From the NCBI GenBank assembly GCA_964448405.1, contig CAYUVW010000012.1, positions 1-45,964 on the forward strand: 45,964 nucleotides of DNA, in the 5' to 3' direction. The notes beneath the pieces are model-generated. The model saw only the letters and a list, made by a program, of their open reading frames with translations. It was not told the origin of the DNA and made no database searches. Shown here piece by piece: positions 1 to 8,212 of this stretch. Numbering within the stretch: position 1 is the first letter of the stretch; every line of letters starts with the position of its first letter. Position numbers and translations under genes: made by a program. The stretch is from DAORHV01 sp964448405 (GTDB taxonomy: Bacteria; Patescibacteriota; Gracilibacteria; Peribacterales; Peribacteraceae).

Positions 1-71
1 TCCCAGTGCTGACTTTGCAAAAATGAAAAGAAGAAACTAGCCACTCTCTCAGCAGCATCAGTCGCATTTCC

Positions 72-99
72 TTGCCTTCCATCCGCCTATCCATACAAT
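72..99 (+). promoter_or_regulatory. Putative promoter of the small membrane protein gene
   Basis: TTGCCT (72-77), a 16-base spacer and TACAAT (94-99). The 16-base spacer matches the leader-peptide promoters later in this window. The predicted transcript start near 106 argues against using the TTG at 72 as a start codon. Confidence 0.4.
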
Positions 100-152
100 C
101 GCCGTCCCTATCAGCTCCTTTGCATCACGAAGCGAACCGGCCAGGACGGCCG

Positions 153-524
153 ATGGATCACCAACAACCCAAGGAAACAACTGATCGAATGGACCACGAA
201 CTCTGCCTGTTCCTGCTGCTACTCGCGGCAGCGTGCTTCCTGTTCTCTCTCGCGTGCATGGTGGCGCAAGCCGTCTACGCGAACCTGGCCTACCGCACTG
301 TGCGCATCCTGCGTGACCGCTGGATCGCGAACGTCTCCTTCGGACTCGATGGTAGCAAGACCGTCAACGTGCTCTCCGCCGGCCCGGACGACTTCCGGAA
401 TGCGAAGCGGCATGTCTGGTGGACGCGGCACTACGGCCGCACGGCCCTGCTGTTCGGCAGCTGCGTGCGGCTGACTCGCCGTGCCGCCTACTGGTTCTTC
501 CTCGCCGCCTTGCTGTGCTTCTGA
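153..524 (+). CDS. Small membrane protein of unknown function
   Basis: I do not recognise the family. The frame is open from a TTG at 72, but that codon overlaps a likely -35 box, so I place the start at the ATG at 153 (123 aa); the ATG at 189 is an equally possible alternative (111 aa). With the 153 start, a strongly hydrophobic segment spans about residues 17-42 (LCLFLLLLAAACFLF...), and a second hydrophobic stretch lies at the very C-terminus (AYWFFLAALLCF). Between them is a basic, soluble stretch rich in Arg and Trp. This suggests two membrane passes with a loop of about 65 residues. It is convergent with ileS and separated from it by a perfect inverted repeat. No partner gene is visible because the window starts just upstream. 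Confidence 0.5.
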   Translation: MDHQQPKETTDRMDHELCLFLLLLAAACFLFSLACMVAQAVYANLAYRTVRILRDRWIANVSFGLDGSKTVNVLSAGPDDFRNAKRHVWWTRHYGRTALLFGSCVRLTRRAAYWFFLAALLCF

Positions 525-542
525 TTTCTTGCTGATAGGGAC

Positions 543-565
543 GGCCGCAACATGATGTTGCGGCC
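543..565. terminator. Inverted repeat between convergent genes, terminator-like
   Basis: GGCCGCAAC-ATGAT-GTTGCGGCC, a perfect 9-bp stem with a 5-base loop. It lies between the stop of the small membrane protein gene (524) and the stop of ileS (578, minus strand). Neither side has a proper T-tract next to the stem, so termination is inferred from position and stem strength. Confidence 0.5.
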
Positions 566-577
566 AGCTTCGACGTG

Positions 578-3500
578 TCAGTCTTTTTTGAACCGGATCA
601 CGATCGGCTTTCCATCCACTTCCACGTGGTTCGGCTCGCCGTCGTTCTTGCCGAGCTTGGCGCGTGTTTCTTCCAACACCAAAGCTTCGTGCGCTTTCAG
701 AATGTCGTCGGCACCTTCCACGCTCAGCGTTACGGTATCGGTGAATTCCAGTCCGGCATCTTTGCGCAATTGTTGAATGGCGCGTACCAAATCGCGAGCC
801 ATGCCTTCCAGCTTCAGTTCTTCCGAAACGACCGTGTCCAAACTCACCACAATGCCTTGGTCGGCGGCGACGGACTGACCTTCTTTGCCGACGTACACGA
901 TCTTCGCTTCGTCGTAGGTCAGTTCCTCGCCCAGAATGTGCACCTTGCCGTCTTTTTCCTCGAACTCGCCGGACTTACCGGCCTTAATGACCTGCTGCAC
1001 TTTGCCGCCCAAACGCGGACCGACTTTGCGTGCATCCACCTGCGCCAAGCGCGTAGCAAGGCCCTTGGCATCTTTGATTTCCGTCACCTGCTTCACATTC
1101 AGCTCTTCTTGAATGATGTCTTTCACCGTGCCGGCCGTATCCGACGGCGGCAGTACGAACGTCACCGAGTGCAGGGGGGTGCGAACGCCGATCTTGGCGT
1201 CGCTGCGCAGGCGCAAACCCAAACGTGTAACGGTCTGCGTGTTGTCCATGAGCGCCAAAATGTTCAGCTCCTCCGGCGTCAGCTCGCGTGAATCCGGCCA
1301 ATTCGTGAAATGAATGCTGCCATGGTCTTCTTCCACCAGGTTCAAGTAAATCGCCTCGGTGATGAACGGGCAGAACGGTGCCAACAGCTGGCAGTTGGCC
1401 AGCAGCACGCGGTACAGCGTATCCAACGCAGCCTCGGCTGCTCCACCGTCTTTGCCGGCGAAACGGCGACGGCTGAGGCGTACATACCAGTTCGTCAGGT
1501 CGTCGATGGAATTGGTGAGTTCGGCGCAGGTGGCCGAAAGATCGTAGGCGTTCAATTCGTCGGTCATGCGGTTCACCAAGGCCTGCGTTTTGGCGACGAT
1601 CCACTTATCCAACATGTCATCGGACTTGGCGTTCATCAGCGAGAAGTCGATGCTCGGTTTCCAATTCGAGCCGTTGGCGTACGTGACCAGCAGGCGGTAG
1701 GCGTTCCACAGCGGCAGCAGCACGTTGCGCAGTACGTCTTCCACGATTTTCTCGGAGAAGCGCAGGTCCTCGCCACGCACGGCGGGGGAGCTCATGAGCG
1801 CGAAGCGCACGGCGTCGGCGCCATGACGACTGACGACTTCGGTCGGCTCCGGATAGTTCTTCAGGCGCTTGCTCATTTTTTTGCCGTCTTCGGCCAACAC
1901 GATGCCGTTGACAATGCAGTGCTTGAACGCCGGACTGTCGAACAATGCCGACGACAACACGGTGAGGGTGTAGAACCAACCGCGGGTTTGGTCCAAGCCT
2001 TCGGCAATGAAGTCAGCCGGAAAGTTGGCGGGCAGCGCTCCTTTCTTGCCGTCGCCGCGTTGGAACGGGAAATGTTCCTGGGCGTACGGCATGGAGCCGC
2101 TTTCGAACCAGCAATCCAGCACTTCCGGAATGCGGCGCATGCTCGGCTTTACGCTGAAGTCGTAGTGCACCGTGTTCGGAATGGCCAGCTTCACCACTTC
2201 TTCGTATGGTGCGCGATTCACCACCGCATGCATGGCGCGAATGGTGCCGCCGTGGGCCACCACCAACACGCGCTTGCCGGCGAACTCCTTCAACAGTTTG
2301 TCGCAGGCGCGCTGCGTGCGCTGCGTGAACATCTGCAAGCTTTCGCCATCGGTCGGCGTGACGTGGTGGAAGGTAATGCTTTCGGCACCGTCGATGCTGT
2401 TGGGGTGATCTTTCAGCACCTGTGCAATCGGCAGGCCGCTCCACGTTCCCATCAGGCGCTCATTCAGTTCCGACCATTGTCCAACGAACGGTATGCCCAA
2501 CTTCTGACTGAGAATTTCCGCCGTTTCCTTGGCACGCTTCAGCGACGAGGAAATCACCACGTCGTACTTTTCGCCCTTGGCCAAGCCTTCGGCTGCCTTT
2601 AGCGCCTGTTTTTTACCGGTGGCGTTCAGTCCGATGTCGGCATCGCCGCCTTGCAGCTTGGCTTCTTTGTTCCAGTCGGTTTCGCCGTGGCGGACCAGCG
2701 TCATGTGCACCACCGGATCCACCGTCTTCTTGGTGCGCTTGGTCGTTGGTGTGGCTACGTCCCACACCAGCTCATCCACGGTTTCTTTGTGCAGGTCCAT
2801 TTGCATGCCTTCCACGAAGTCCCAGTAAAAGGTGCGGCAGCGCGCCAAGTCGGGGTAGGGCTGATGCACGATTTTATGCTTGTTCTCACCCGTGATGATA
2901 TGCGTGAAGTTCATCACCAGGTCGGCATGCGTGACCACAACCAGCGTTTCGCCTTTGTGCTTGGGCAGAATTTCGTCGAAGAACGAGCGGCAGCGAGCCT
3001 CGCTGGATTCCCAGGTTTCCATACCCGGGAAATGGAACACGCTTTCCACTTGGTCGGTGGCCAGCTTGTGCGCCCGACGTTCGCGCACGAATGTCAGATC
3101 GTCGAAATCAATATGCTTTCCTTCGTACTCCCCAAAATTCAGCTCGCGCAGACGCTCATCCACTTTCACTTCCAGTCCCAACGCGTCGGCCACCGCCTGC
3201 GCGGTCTGCCGCGTTCGATTCAGCGGCGAGCAGTACACCACCGTGGCGGGTGCTCCACGCTTGATGCTGGCTGCAATTTCCTTGCCCAACTCCTTGGCTT
3301 GTTTCAGTCCGGTAGGGGTCAGGTCAGTGCCGGGCAGGTTCCCTTGGTAAATTTTTTCCACGTTGCCGCGGCTTTCGGCATGGCGCGCCACGATGATTTT
3401 GCTGAAACGGCCGGGAACTTTGGCCATGAGTTCATCGCGTGAGCCGATGACTTCCACTTTGCCGGAGGCGTTGTCGCGCCAAATCGGCAGCGGCGTTCCC

Positions 3501-4930
3501 CAGTAGCGGTTGCGCGAAATCGCCCAGTCGCGGGCGTTCTCCAGCCACTTACCGAAACGTCCGTCGCGGATGTTGCCGGGAACCCAGTGTGTCTGCGCGT
3601 TGGCGGCCAGCATCTTCTGTTTCACCTTCTCCACGGCCACGTACCACGAGCCCGTTACGAACGGCAGCAACGGCGTGTCGCAACGCCAGCAATGCGGATA
3701 GCTGTGGCGAATGGTGTACGAGCTGAATGCGCGGCCGCGCTTCTTTAAGTTCTCAATGATTTTCTTATCCGTGGACATGGGGTCGTCGCCTTCGGGCTTG
3801 GCATTCAGGCCCACGAAATCCGTCACAGCTTCTATGAACGTGCCGTCCACGTGCAGGTGCGGCAAGATATCGGCTTTCTCGGTCTGTGCCACGGCGTAGC
3901 TGTCTTCGCCGGTACACGACGTAAGGTGCACGATACCGGTGCCTTCGGCGTCGCTGACTTCCACCGCGTCATTCAGAATCACCTTGAACACGCGCTCGCC
4001 GTAGGTCTCGGACTTGGCGCTCTTCTTGGTCGACGCAATCACGGTATCTACAAAGTACGGAAACAGCGGCTCATAGCGCTTGCCCACCAAATCTTGTGCC
4101 GCGACTGTGCCGACGATTTCGTGCTCCTTCCCTTTAAAGACTTTCTCCACCAGCTTGGTCGCCAGGATGTATGTTTTGTCTCCGCATTTCACGCGCGAAT
4201 AGTCCACGTTGGGTCCGACTGCCAGCCAGAAGTTTCCCGGCAGCGACCACGGCGTTGTCGTCCAGGCCATAAGGTGCGTGCTTGGGTCGTCCTTCAAGGG
4301 GAACGTCATGATCACCGACTGGTCGTCGCGGTCCTTGTACCCCTGCGACACCTCGAAGTTGGAGAGCGGCGTGGCGCAGCGTGGACACACGTGCATGGCT
4401 TTATAGCCCTCGTAGATCAGCTCCTGTTCGTACAAACTCTTAAAGACCCACCAGATGCTCTCCATATAGTCGGGGTCCATGGTGCGGTAATCCCAGTCCA
4501 TGTCCACCCAGCGGCCGAGCCGCTCCACGGTGCGGCGCCAGTCGTCGGTGTAGCGCAGCACCGAACTGCGACACATGCTGTTGAACGCTTTGGTGCCGAT
4601 TGCCTCAATGTCCTTCTTGGAGCGCAGGTTCTTTTCCTTCTCCACCAGGTTTTCCACCGGCAAGCCGTGACAGTCCCAACCGAAGCGACGGCGAACGTTC
4701 TTGCCGCGCATGGTCTGGTAGCGGGGGATGACGTCCTTAATTGTTCCGGCCAGCAGGTGACCGTAGTGCGGCAGTCCGGTGGCGAACGGCGGTCCATCGT
4801 AGAAACTGAACGAGTCGCCGTTTTCACGGCGCTTTATGGAGCGCTTGAATGTGTCTTCTTCGCGCCAGTACTTCAGAATTCCTTCCTCCAGTGACGGGAA
4901 TGACTGCTTTGGATCAACAGCATCGAACAT
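578..4930 (-). CDS. ileS: Isoleucyl-tRNA synthetase (type 2) with two inserted histidine-phosphatase domains
   Basis: Cytoplasmic enzyme charging tRNA-Ile. Start ATG at 4930 (1450 aa) because the residues that follow (MFDAVDPKQ...) match the family N-terminus and a -10 box ends 6 bases upstream; the frame is open to 4969. HIGH motif is HYGH (55-58), KMSKS is KMSKR (1018-1022), editing-domain motif WTTTPWSLPGN near 223-233, and a C-terminal RLRSDAKIGVRTPL region typical of type-2 (eukaryote-like) enzymes. The usual length is about 1000-1080 aa. The excess is two histidine-phosphatase (phosphoglycerate-mutase-like) domains at about 510-707 and 739-927. Both retain the catalytic set: R516/H517 (RHAES), R572 or R574, E596, H668; and R747/H748 (RHGETDW), R799, E824, H893. 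They flank the conserved synthetase motif DLHKETVDEL, so they look like two separate insertions. The frame is continuous; their role is unknown. Confidence 0.97.
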   Translation of the reverse strand: MFDAVDPKQSFPSLEEGILKYWREEDTFKRSIKRRENGDSFSFYDGPPFATGLPHYGHLLAGTIKDVIPRYQTMRGKNVRRRFGWDCHGLPVENLVEKEKNLRSKKDIEAIGTKAFNSMCRSSVLRYTDDWRRTVERLGRWVDMDWDYRTMDPDYMESIWWVFKSLYEQELIYEGYKAMHVCPRCATPLSNFEVSQGYKDRDDQSVIMTFPLKDDPSTHLMAWTTTPWSLPGNFWLAVGPNVDYSRVKCGDKTYILATKLVEKVFKGKEHEIVGTVAAQDLVGKRYEPLFPYFVDTVIASTKKSAKSETYGERVFKVILNDAVEVSDAEGTGIVHLTSCTGEDSYAVAQTEKADILPHLHVDGTFIEAVTDFVGLNAKPEGDDPMSTDKKIIENLKKRGRAFSSYTIRHSYPHCWRCDTPLLPFVTGSWYVAVEKVKQKMLAANAQTHWVPGNIRDGRFGKWLENARDWAISRNRYWGTPLPIWRDNASGKVEVIGSRDELMAKVPGRFSKIIVARHAESRGNVEKIYQGNLPGTDLTPTGLKQAKELGKEIAASIKRGAPATVVYCSPLNRTRQTAQAVADALGLEVKVDERLRELNFGEYEGKHIDFDDLTFVRERRAHKLATDQVESVFHFPGMETWESSEARCRSFFDEILPKHKGETLVVVTHADLVMNFTHIITGENKHKIVHQPYPDLARCRTFYWDFVEGMQMDLHKETVDELVWDVATPTTKRTKKTVDPVVHMTLVRHGETDWNKEAKLQGGDADIGLNATGKKQALKAAEGLAKGEKYDVVISSSLKRAKETAEILSQKLGIPFVGQWSELNERLMGTWSGLPIAQVLKDHPNSIDGAESITFHHVTPTDGESLQMFTQRTQRACDKLLKEFAGKRVLVVAHGGTIRAMHAVVNRAPYEEVVKLAIPNTVHYDFSVKPSMRRIPEVLDCWFESGSMPYAQEHFPFQRGDGKKGALPANFPADFIAEGLDQTRGWFYTLTVLSSALFDSPAFKHCIVNGIVLAEDGKKMSKRLKNYPEPTEVVSRHGADAVRFALMSSPAVRGEDLRFSEKIVEDVLRNVLLPLWNAYRLLVTYANGSNWKPSIDFSLMNAKSDDMLDKWIVAKTQALVNRMTDELNAYDLSATCAELTNSIDDLTNWYVRLSRRRFAGKDGGAAEAALDTLYRVLLANCQLLAPFCPFITEAIYLNLVEEDHGSIHFTNWPDSRELTPEELNILALMDNTQTVTRLGLRLRSDAKIGVRTPLHSVTFVLPPSDTAGTVKDIIQEELNVKQVTEIKDAKGLATRLAQVDARKVGPRLGGKVQQVIKAGKSGEFEEKDGKVHILGEELTYDEAKIVYVGKEGQSVAADQGIVVSLDTVVSEELKLEGMARDLVRAIQQLRKDAGLEFTDTVTLSVEGADDILKAHEALVLEETRAKLGKNDGEPNHVEVDGKPIVIRFKKD

Positions 4931-4936
4931 ACGTTC

Positions 4937-4965
4937 AGTGTAGACGAAGACTGCAGTACCGTGAA
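4937..4965 (-). promoter_or_regulatory. Putative ileS promoter
   Basis: On the minus strand TTCACG, 17 bases, TACACT. The -10 ends 6 bases before the ATG at 4930, so the mRNA should start at or next to the start codon. No T-box leader fits in this space. Confidence 0.45.
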
Positions 4966-5002
4966 ACACTTCAGGGGCCAGCAGCCGCGCTTTGCGCTCA
5001 AC

Positions 5003-5037
5003 TTGACGAAACTGACAATAGTAAGTAAAGTTTACTT
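5003..5037 (+). promoter_or_regulatory. Putative promoter with overlapping palindromic operator
   Basis: TTGACG (5003-5008), a 17-base spacer and TAAAGT (5026-5031). A perfect palindrome AAGTAAA-G-TTTACTT (5023-5037) covers the -10 box and ends 6 bases before the ATG at 5044. This placement is typical of a repressor site. The repressor is not identifiable from the window. Confidence 0.5.
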
Positions 5038-5043
5038 TCCCCT

Positions 5044-6513
5044 ATGTCATCAGAGATATTCTCCACCATCCCGTCGCTCAGCACGATCGATGAAGTGCAA
5101 ATGGCGCAGTTGACCATGCAGGAGTCCTTTACCGTTGAAGGACAAGCGAAAAAGGCGCGCATGATCGAAGAGGGAATCCGTCATCGATACGAGCTGGAGC
5201 GCCAGAAGGCACTCAGAACATTGAATATCGGCGACTATCCCAATCGCGGTGATTTGGAGCGTGCTCTGGATAACCTGGTGCAGCCGATTAAATTCAAACA
5301 CATCGACTTGGGAGACGGTCGCTTCGTGTTGATTGTTGAAAAGGGGACAGATCATTTCATGCCCGATACCGCAACACACGAAGATGGCCCCACACGCGAG
5401 CGTCCGCTGTACAGCGTCATGGTGCCGGCGCATTACGATACCGTTCCGGGCGAAAACCTGTCTCTCGATCGCCATGGAGACAAGTGGTCCGGACTTGGCG
5501 TGTACGACATGGGAGCTGCCGTTTTGAACGGTATGGCGCTTTCCGTAGAAACGAAAGTTCCAGAGGGCATGAAGGTGTATTGGGTCTTTACGCCGGATGA
5601 AGAAATGACGTCGCGTGGTGCGCGCTTGTTGATTGAAAAATGGGATCGATTCCGCGAAATAGATTGCGTGCTTTCTTCCGAAATCGGCCCACTGGATCCC
5701 ATGCGAGACGGCGAGCGGCACATGCGCGTTATTGCGGCCCGTTCCGGTCGCCACAAGTTCGTCGGCAATATCACTATTAGTCCCAACTCCCAAGGACACG
5801 GGGCGCTTGGCAATATTCCAAATGCATCGGATGCCGTCATTGAGCTGTTCATGCGTATGCGCGACAGGTTCTATTCCGGCTACTCCGATCCAAAAGCACT
5901 ACATCTGCCACACGAGCCACGCCTGCAGAAGGATCATGACGCACTGGGGAGCGAGCAATTCGAAACCGGCGTTCTACAAACGGTAAAACGTCCAGGGTAT
6001 TTTCCGCCGCATGCCGCAACGTTCGATTTTGCCATTAAGACGGTGCCGCCCTCCAAAATTGCCGAAATGGAAGCGGTGATTAAACGCATTGCCAAAGGCA
6101 TTGCCAAGCGTGGCCAATGGGATATGTATGGCATTCAATGGGACATTGAAACAAATCCGCATGCGGCATCGTATGCGCCGTACAGCATGCCGACGGGTCA
6201 CCGTATTCTTGGCATTACGTCGGAAATTATCCAACGCGTGTCCGGTGTTGCTCCCAAATTCGTCGGTGCACCGTCCGTTGCCGATGAGTGTGATTACGCT
6301 GCCGCCATGCTTGCATTGCGTCACATCGACAGCTTCGAGGGTACCGATATCGGTATCTCGAATCTCCCCATTAACGGGGACCTTGCGCATCATCCGGGTG
6401 AGTGGGTTTCGCGTTCCGACACTGCTCGCGTACGGCATGTCGTCAAGTTGCTTTTAGAGCGTCCAGAAGGTCTTTCTCGCATGTTTGCAGGGCAAAATCT
6501 TCCCAAGAATTGA
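5044..6513 (+). CDS. M20-family metallopeptidase-like protein
   Basis: Zinc-dependent peptidase or deacylase fold of the M20 family, probably cytoplasmic because there is no signal peptide. The first metal/catalytic motif is AHYDTVPG (H-x-D, around residue 120), followed by a motif containing D in GLGVYDMGAA (about 150). The general-base pair is TPDEEMTSRG and a further acidic ligand is LSSEIGPLD. A C-terminal HHPGEW supplies the last histidine. Length (489 aa) is at the long end for the family because of an N-terminal helical extension of about 80 residues. ATG at 5044 follows a promoter with a palindromic operator. The substrate cannot be told from sequence; dipeptides, N-acyl amino acids and carboxypeptidase-type substrates are all possible. 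The next gene has its own -10 box 9 bases after this stop. Confidence 0.8.
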   Translation: MSSEIFSTIPSLSTIDEVQMAQLTMQESFTVEGQAKKARMIEEGIRHRYELERQKALRTLNIGDYPNRGDLERALDNLVQPIKFKHIDLGDGRFVLIVEKGTDHFMPDTATHEDGPTRERPLYSVMVPAHYDTVPGENLSLDRHGDKWSGLGVYDMGAAVLNGMALSVETKVPEGMKVYWVFTPDEEMTSRGARLLIEKWDRFREIDCVLSSEIGPLDPMRDGERHMRVIAARSGRHKFVGNITISPNSQGHGALGNIPNASDAVIELFMRMRDRFYSGYSDPKALHLPHEPRLQKDHDALGSEQFETGVLQTVKRPGYFPPHAATFDFAIKTVPPSKIAEMEAVIKRIAKGIAKRGQWDMYGIQWDIETNPHAASYAPYSMPTGHRILGITSEIIQRVSGVAPKFVGAPSVADECDYAAAMLALRHIDSFEGTDIGISNLPINGDLAHHPGEWVSRSDTARVRHVVKLLLERPEGLSRMFAGQNLPKN

Positions 6514-6521
6514 AAAATCCG

Positions 6522-6527
6522 TATAAT
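6522..6527 (+). promoter_or_regulatory. -10 box upstream of the 165-aa gene
   Basis: Perfect TATAAT, 17 bases before the ATG at 6545. No convincing -35 hexamer is seen at the right distance. Confidence 0.45.
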
Positions 6528-6544
6528 CTAACTCTCAAGAATTT

Positions 6545-7042
6545 ATGGTTCGCACCACAATGACTCTCGATGAGCATCGCAGCAGGATCGGCGCAGATGA
6601 TGACGCAGCGAGTGCCTTGAACGGAGCGCCGCTGAAAACGGCTGACGATGGCGGCAGCGATGTGTTGCGGAAAGAGGTCGATGAAAGTAACGCGGAGTAT
6701 GCATTGTTGGCGAAAAGGGCATTTATCAATAGATTAAGGCCCCATCTTGTTGGTCTTATTGAGAGTAATAGAACTGCTCTTCAGGTGACTCTTCTCTTAC
6801 AGCGAAGCAGGGGTGACGTCCCTGCGGCAGCCAAAATGGTCTTGGAAGAAAATGGATTGCCGAAAACCATGCATGAAATGGCCGTGCAAATTTCCCGTGA
6901 AGGTCGAGGTGTTTCCTTGAATTTTGCACCATACATTCAACAGGTACTTGCTGAGGTTGAGCAGCACTTGCAGATTCCGTCGGCCGATGCAGCTGAAACG
7001 ATAGTGGATGAAGACGGGCCTGGGGAAAAAATGGCGGGGTAG
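6545..7042 (+). CDS. Hypothetical protein, 165 aa
   Basis: I do not recognise this protein. The first 50 residues are rich in Asp, Ala and Gly and look disordered; residues about 50-150 are predicted helical, with alternating charged and hydrophobic positions (for example RAFINRLRPHLVGLIESN and YIQQVLAEVEQHLQI). There is no signal peptide, membrane segment or cysteine. It starts 32 bases after the M20-like peptidase gene and has its own TATAAT box. It ends 88 bases before the next gene on the same strand, which also has a promoter-like sequence. It may form a small regulatory or adaptor protein, but that is guesswork. Confidence 0.6.
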   Translation: MVRTTMTLDEHRSRIGADDDAASALNGAPLKTADDGGSDVLRKEVDESNAEYALLAKRAFINRLRPHLVGLIESNRTALQVTLLLQRSRGDVPAAAKMVLEENGLPKTMHEMAVQISREGRGVSLNFAPYIQQVLAEVEQHLQIPSADAAETIVDEDGPGEKMAG

Positions 7043-7069
7043 GGAATCAAAAAGCGTATCAAGAAATAT

Positions 7070-7097
7070 TTGTATTTTTTTGCAAATTCGGTATAGT
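7070..7097 (+). promoter_or_regulatory. Putative promoter of the GNAT-like gene
   Basis: TTGTAT (7070-7075), a 16-base spacer and TATAGT (7092-7097) in an AT-rich stretch. The start codon at 7131 is 33 bases downstream. Confidence 0.4.
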
Positions 7098-7130
7098 TTG
7101 GCGCCATTTCTCACCTACACTTATCTTTCC

Positions 7131-8195
7131 ATGGGAAAGAGACGCCTGGACATCGCCGATCTTGTTGCGCAGTCGCTTGCACGACCGGAGCTGGGTGATG
7201 CTGTGATTGCCCTGGAGTCGGCTGAGCGAGCAGAGCAAGAGACAATTGCTTTGTTGAAGCGCATCGTGCGTGGGGCGCGGTTGGGTGTGGAGGATATTGC
7301 CATTGAAGACGTGTTGGATCCGGATCGTGGGCCTGAGCTGGACGCATGGCATAACCACCCCGGGGTGAACAGCGGTCCGCGGGCAGTTGCAGTCGCACTT
7401 GCCAGAAATCATGCGCTTGCAACGCAGTTTGCCGAAAGCGTGAATAAGTCCGGTGCGTTTTATCAGCAGTATGTCGATGAAACCCGCCCTCGCATTGCAG
7501 ACGGCATGCACACCCGTACCGATGGCGGCGGCTGGAAAGTGTTCGTTGGCAGCGGTCGCATCCGTTCTACGGAGGAGCCCTACGACCTGGGCCCCAGAAA
7601 CAATGCCGCCCATGGTGACTTCTTATTCCCGCCGGACACCACTCTTGAAGAACCGGTGGTCCCCGTTCCGACCGGCAAGCACGATGTTGTCTTCCCTTCC
7701 AGCAAACATATTTTGGAGGAAATTCTGCACGACCCCGCTTGCGCATTCCTTATTGCCGACATCTGCGCCTACCCGCATGCGCGCGGCGCGGGCATTGCTT
7801 CCAAGGTGGAGGATCGGGCGTTTCAACTCGCTCAACAACTGAACACGGGAACCGCCAGTCGAGCGCACAAGTTGAAGTACGCGGTCTCTGCCATGGCCAA
7901 CGTCGTTTCGGTGGAAAATGAAGCCGGCGAAGTGGTGTGGACGTTCAATCCTCCCGCGTTGAATCTTATCAGCTTGGTCATGCACACACGCCGCAGCGCC
8001 CGTCCGGGATTCATTATCGGCGAACAGCGTCATCAAAAAATTGCCGATGTAGCGGTGGAAGGGAAGAAATACGTCATTAAAGGAGATTGGGTGTTGGCTG
8101 CGCAGCGATTAGATACCACGCCGAATGCAGTCTCTGCTTCTGTGCCAGATACCGTTTTGGGTATGGGCGATAAGGACAATGCGCCTGTCGTGTAA
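7131..8195 (+). CDS. Hypothetical protein with a GNAT-like motif
   Basis: The start is placed at ATG 7131 (354 aa), downstream of a promoter-like sequence; the frame extends further upstream without support. Residues about 185-300 resemble an N-acetyltransferase (GNAT) core. ADICAYPHARGAGIAS (209-224) resembles the acetyl-CoA pyrophosphate-binding loop (P-x-x-R-G-x-G-I), and a helix follows. A later AMANVVSVENEAGEVVW segment would fit the N-A-x-S/Y strand-helix region of GNATs. The N-terminal 110 residues are helical and charged with no recognised motif. No membrane segment is present. It is convergent with the RSH-DMT gene, with stops only 17 bases apart. The acceptor substrate is unknown. 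Confidence 0.6.
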   Translation: MGKRRLDIADLVAQSLARPELGDAVIALESAERAEQETIALLKRIVRGARLGVEDIAIEDVLDPDRGPELDAWHNHPGVNSGPRAVAVALARNHALATQFAESVNKSGAFYQQYVDETRPRIADGMHTRTDGGGWKVFVGSGRIRSTEEPYDLGPRNNAAHGDFLFPPDTTLEEPVVPVPTGKHDVVFPSSKHILEEILHDPACAFLIADICAYPHARGAGIASKVEDRAFQLAQQLNTGTASRAHKLKYAVSAMANVVSVENEAGEVVWTFNPPALNLISLVMHTRRSARPGFIIGEQRHQKIADVAVEGKKYVIKGDWVLAAQRLDTTPNAVSASVPDTVLGMGDKDNAPVV

Positions 8196-8212
8196 GTGGA
8201 TGCACCTACTCT

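Noticed and set aside
1310..2602. 430-codon open frame on the + strand opposite ileS
   Set aside because: It lies fully antisense to conserved synthetase and phosphatase motifs; long antisense frames are expected in GC-rich coding DNA.
2150..3403. Assembly chimera or separate phosphatase genes inside ileS
   Set aside because: The reading frame is unbroken, both domains are bounded by synthetase motifs, and a synthetase motif lies between them, so a simple chimera is unlikely.
4931..4969. Longer ileS start at 4969
   Set aside because: The extra 13 residues do not look like IleRS, and they overlap the -10 box at 4937-4942.
4931..5002. T-box leader for ileS
   Set aside because: Only about 70 bases separate the divergent genes and no T-box sequence or terminator is seen.
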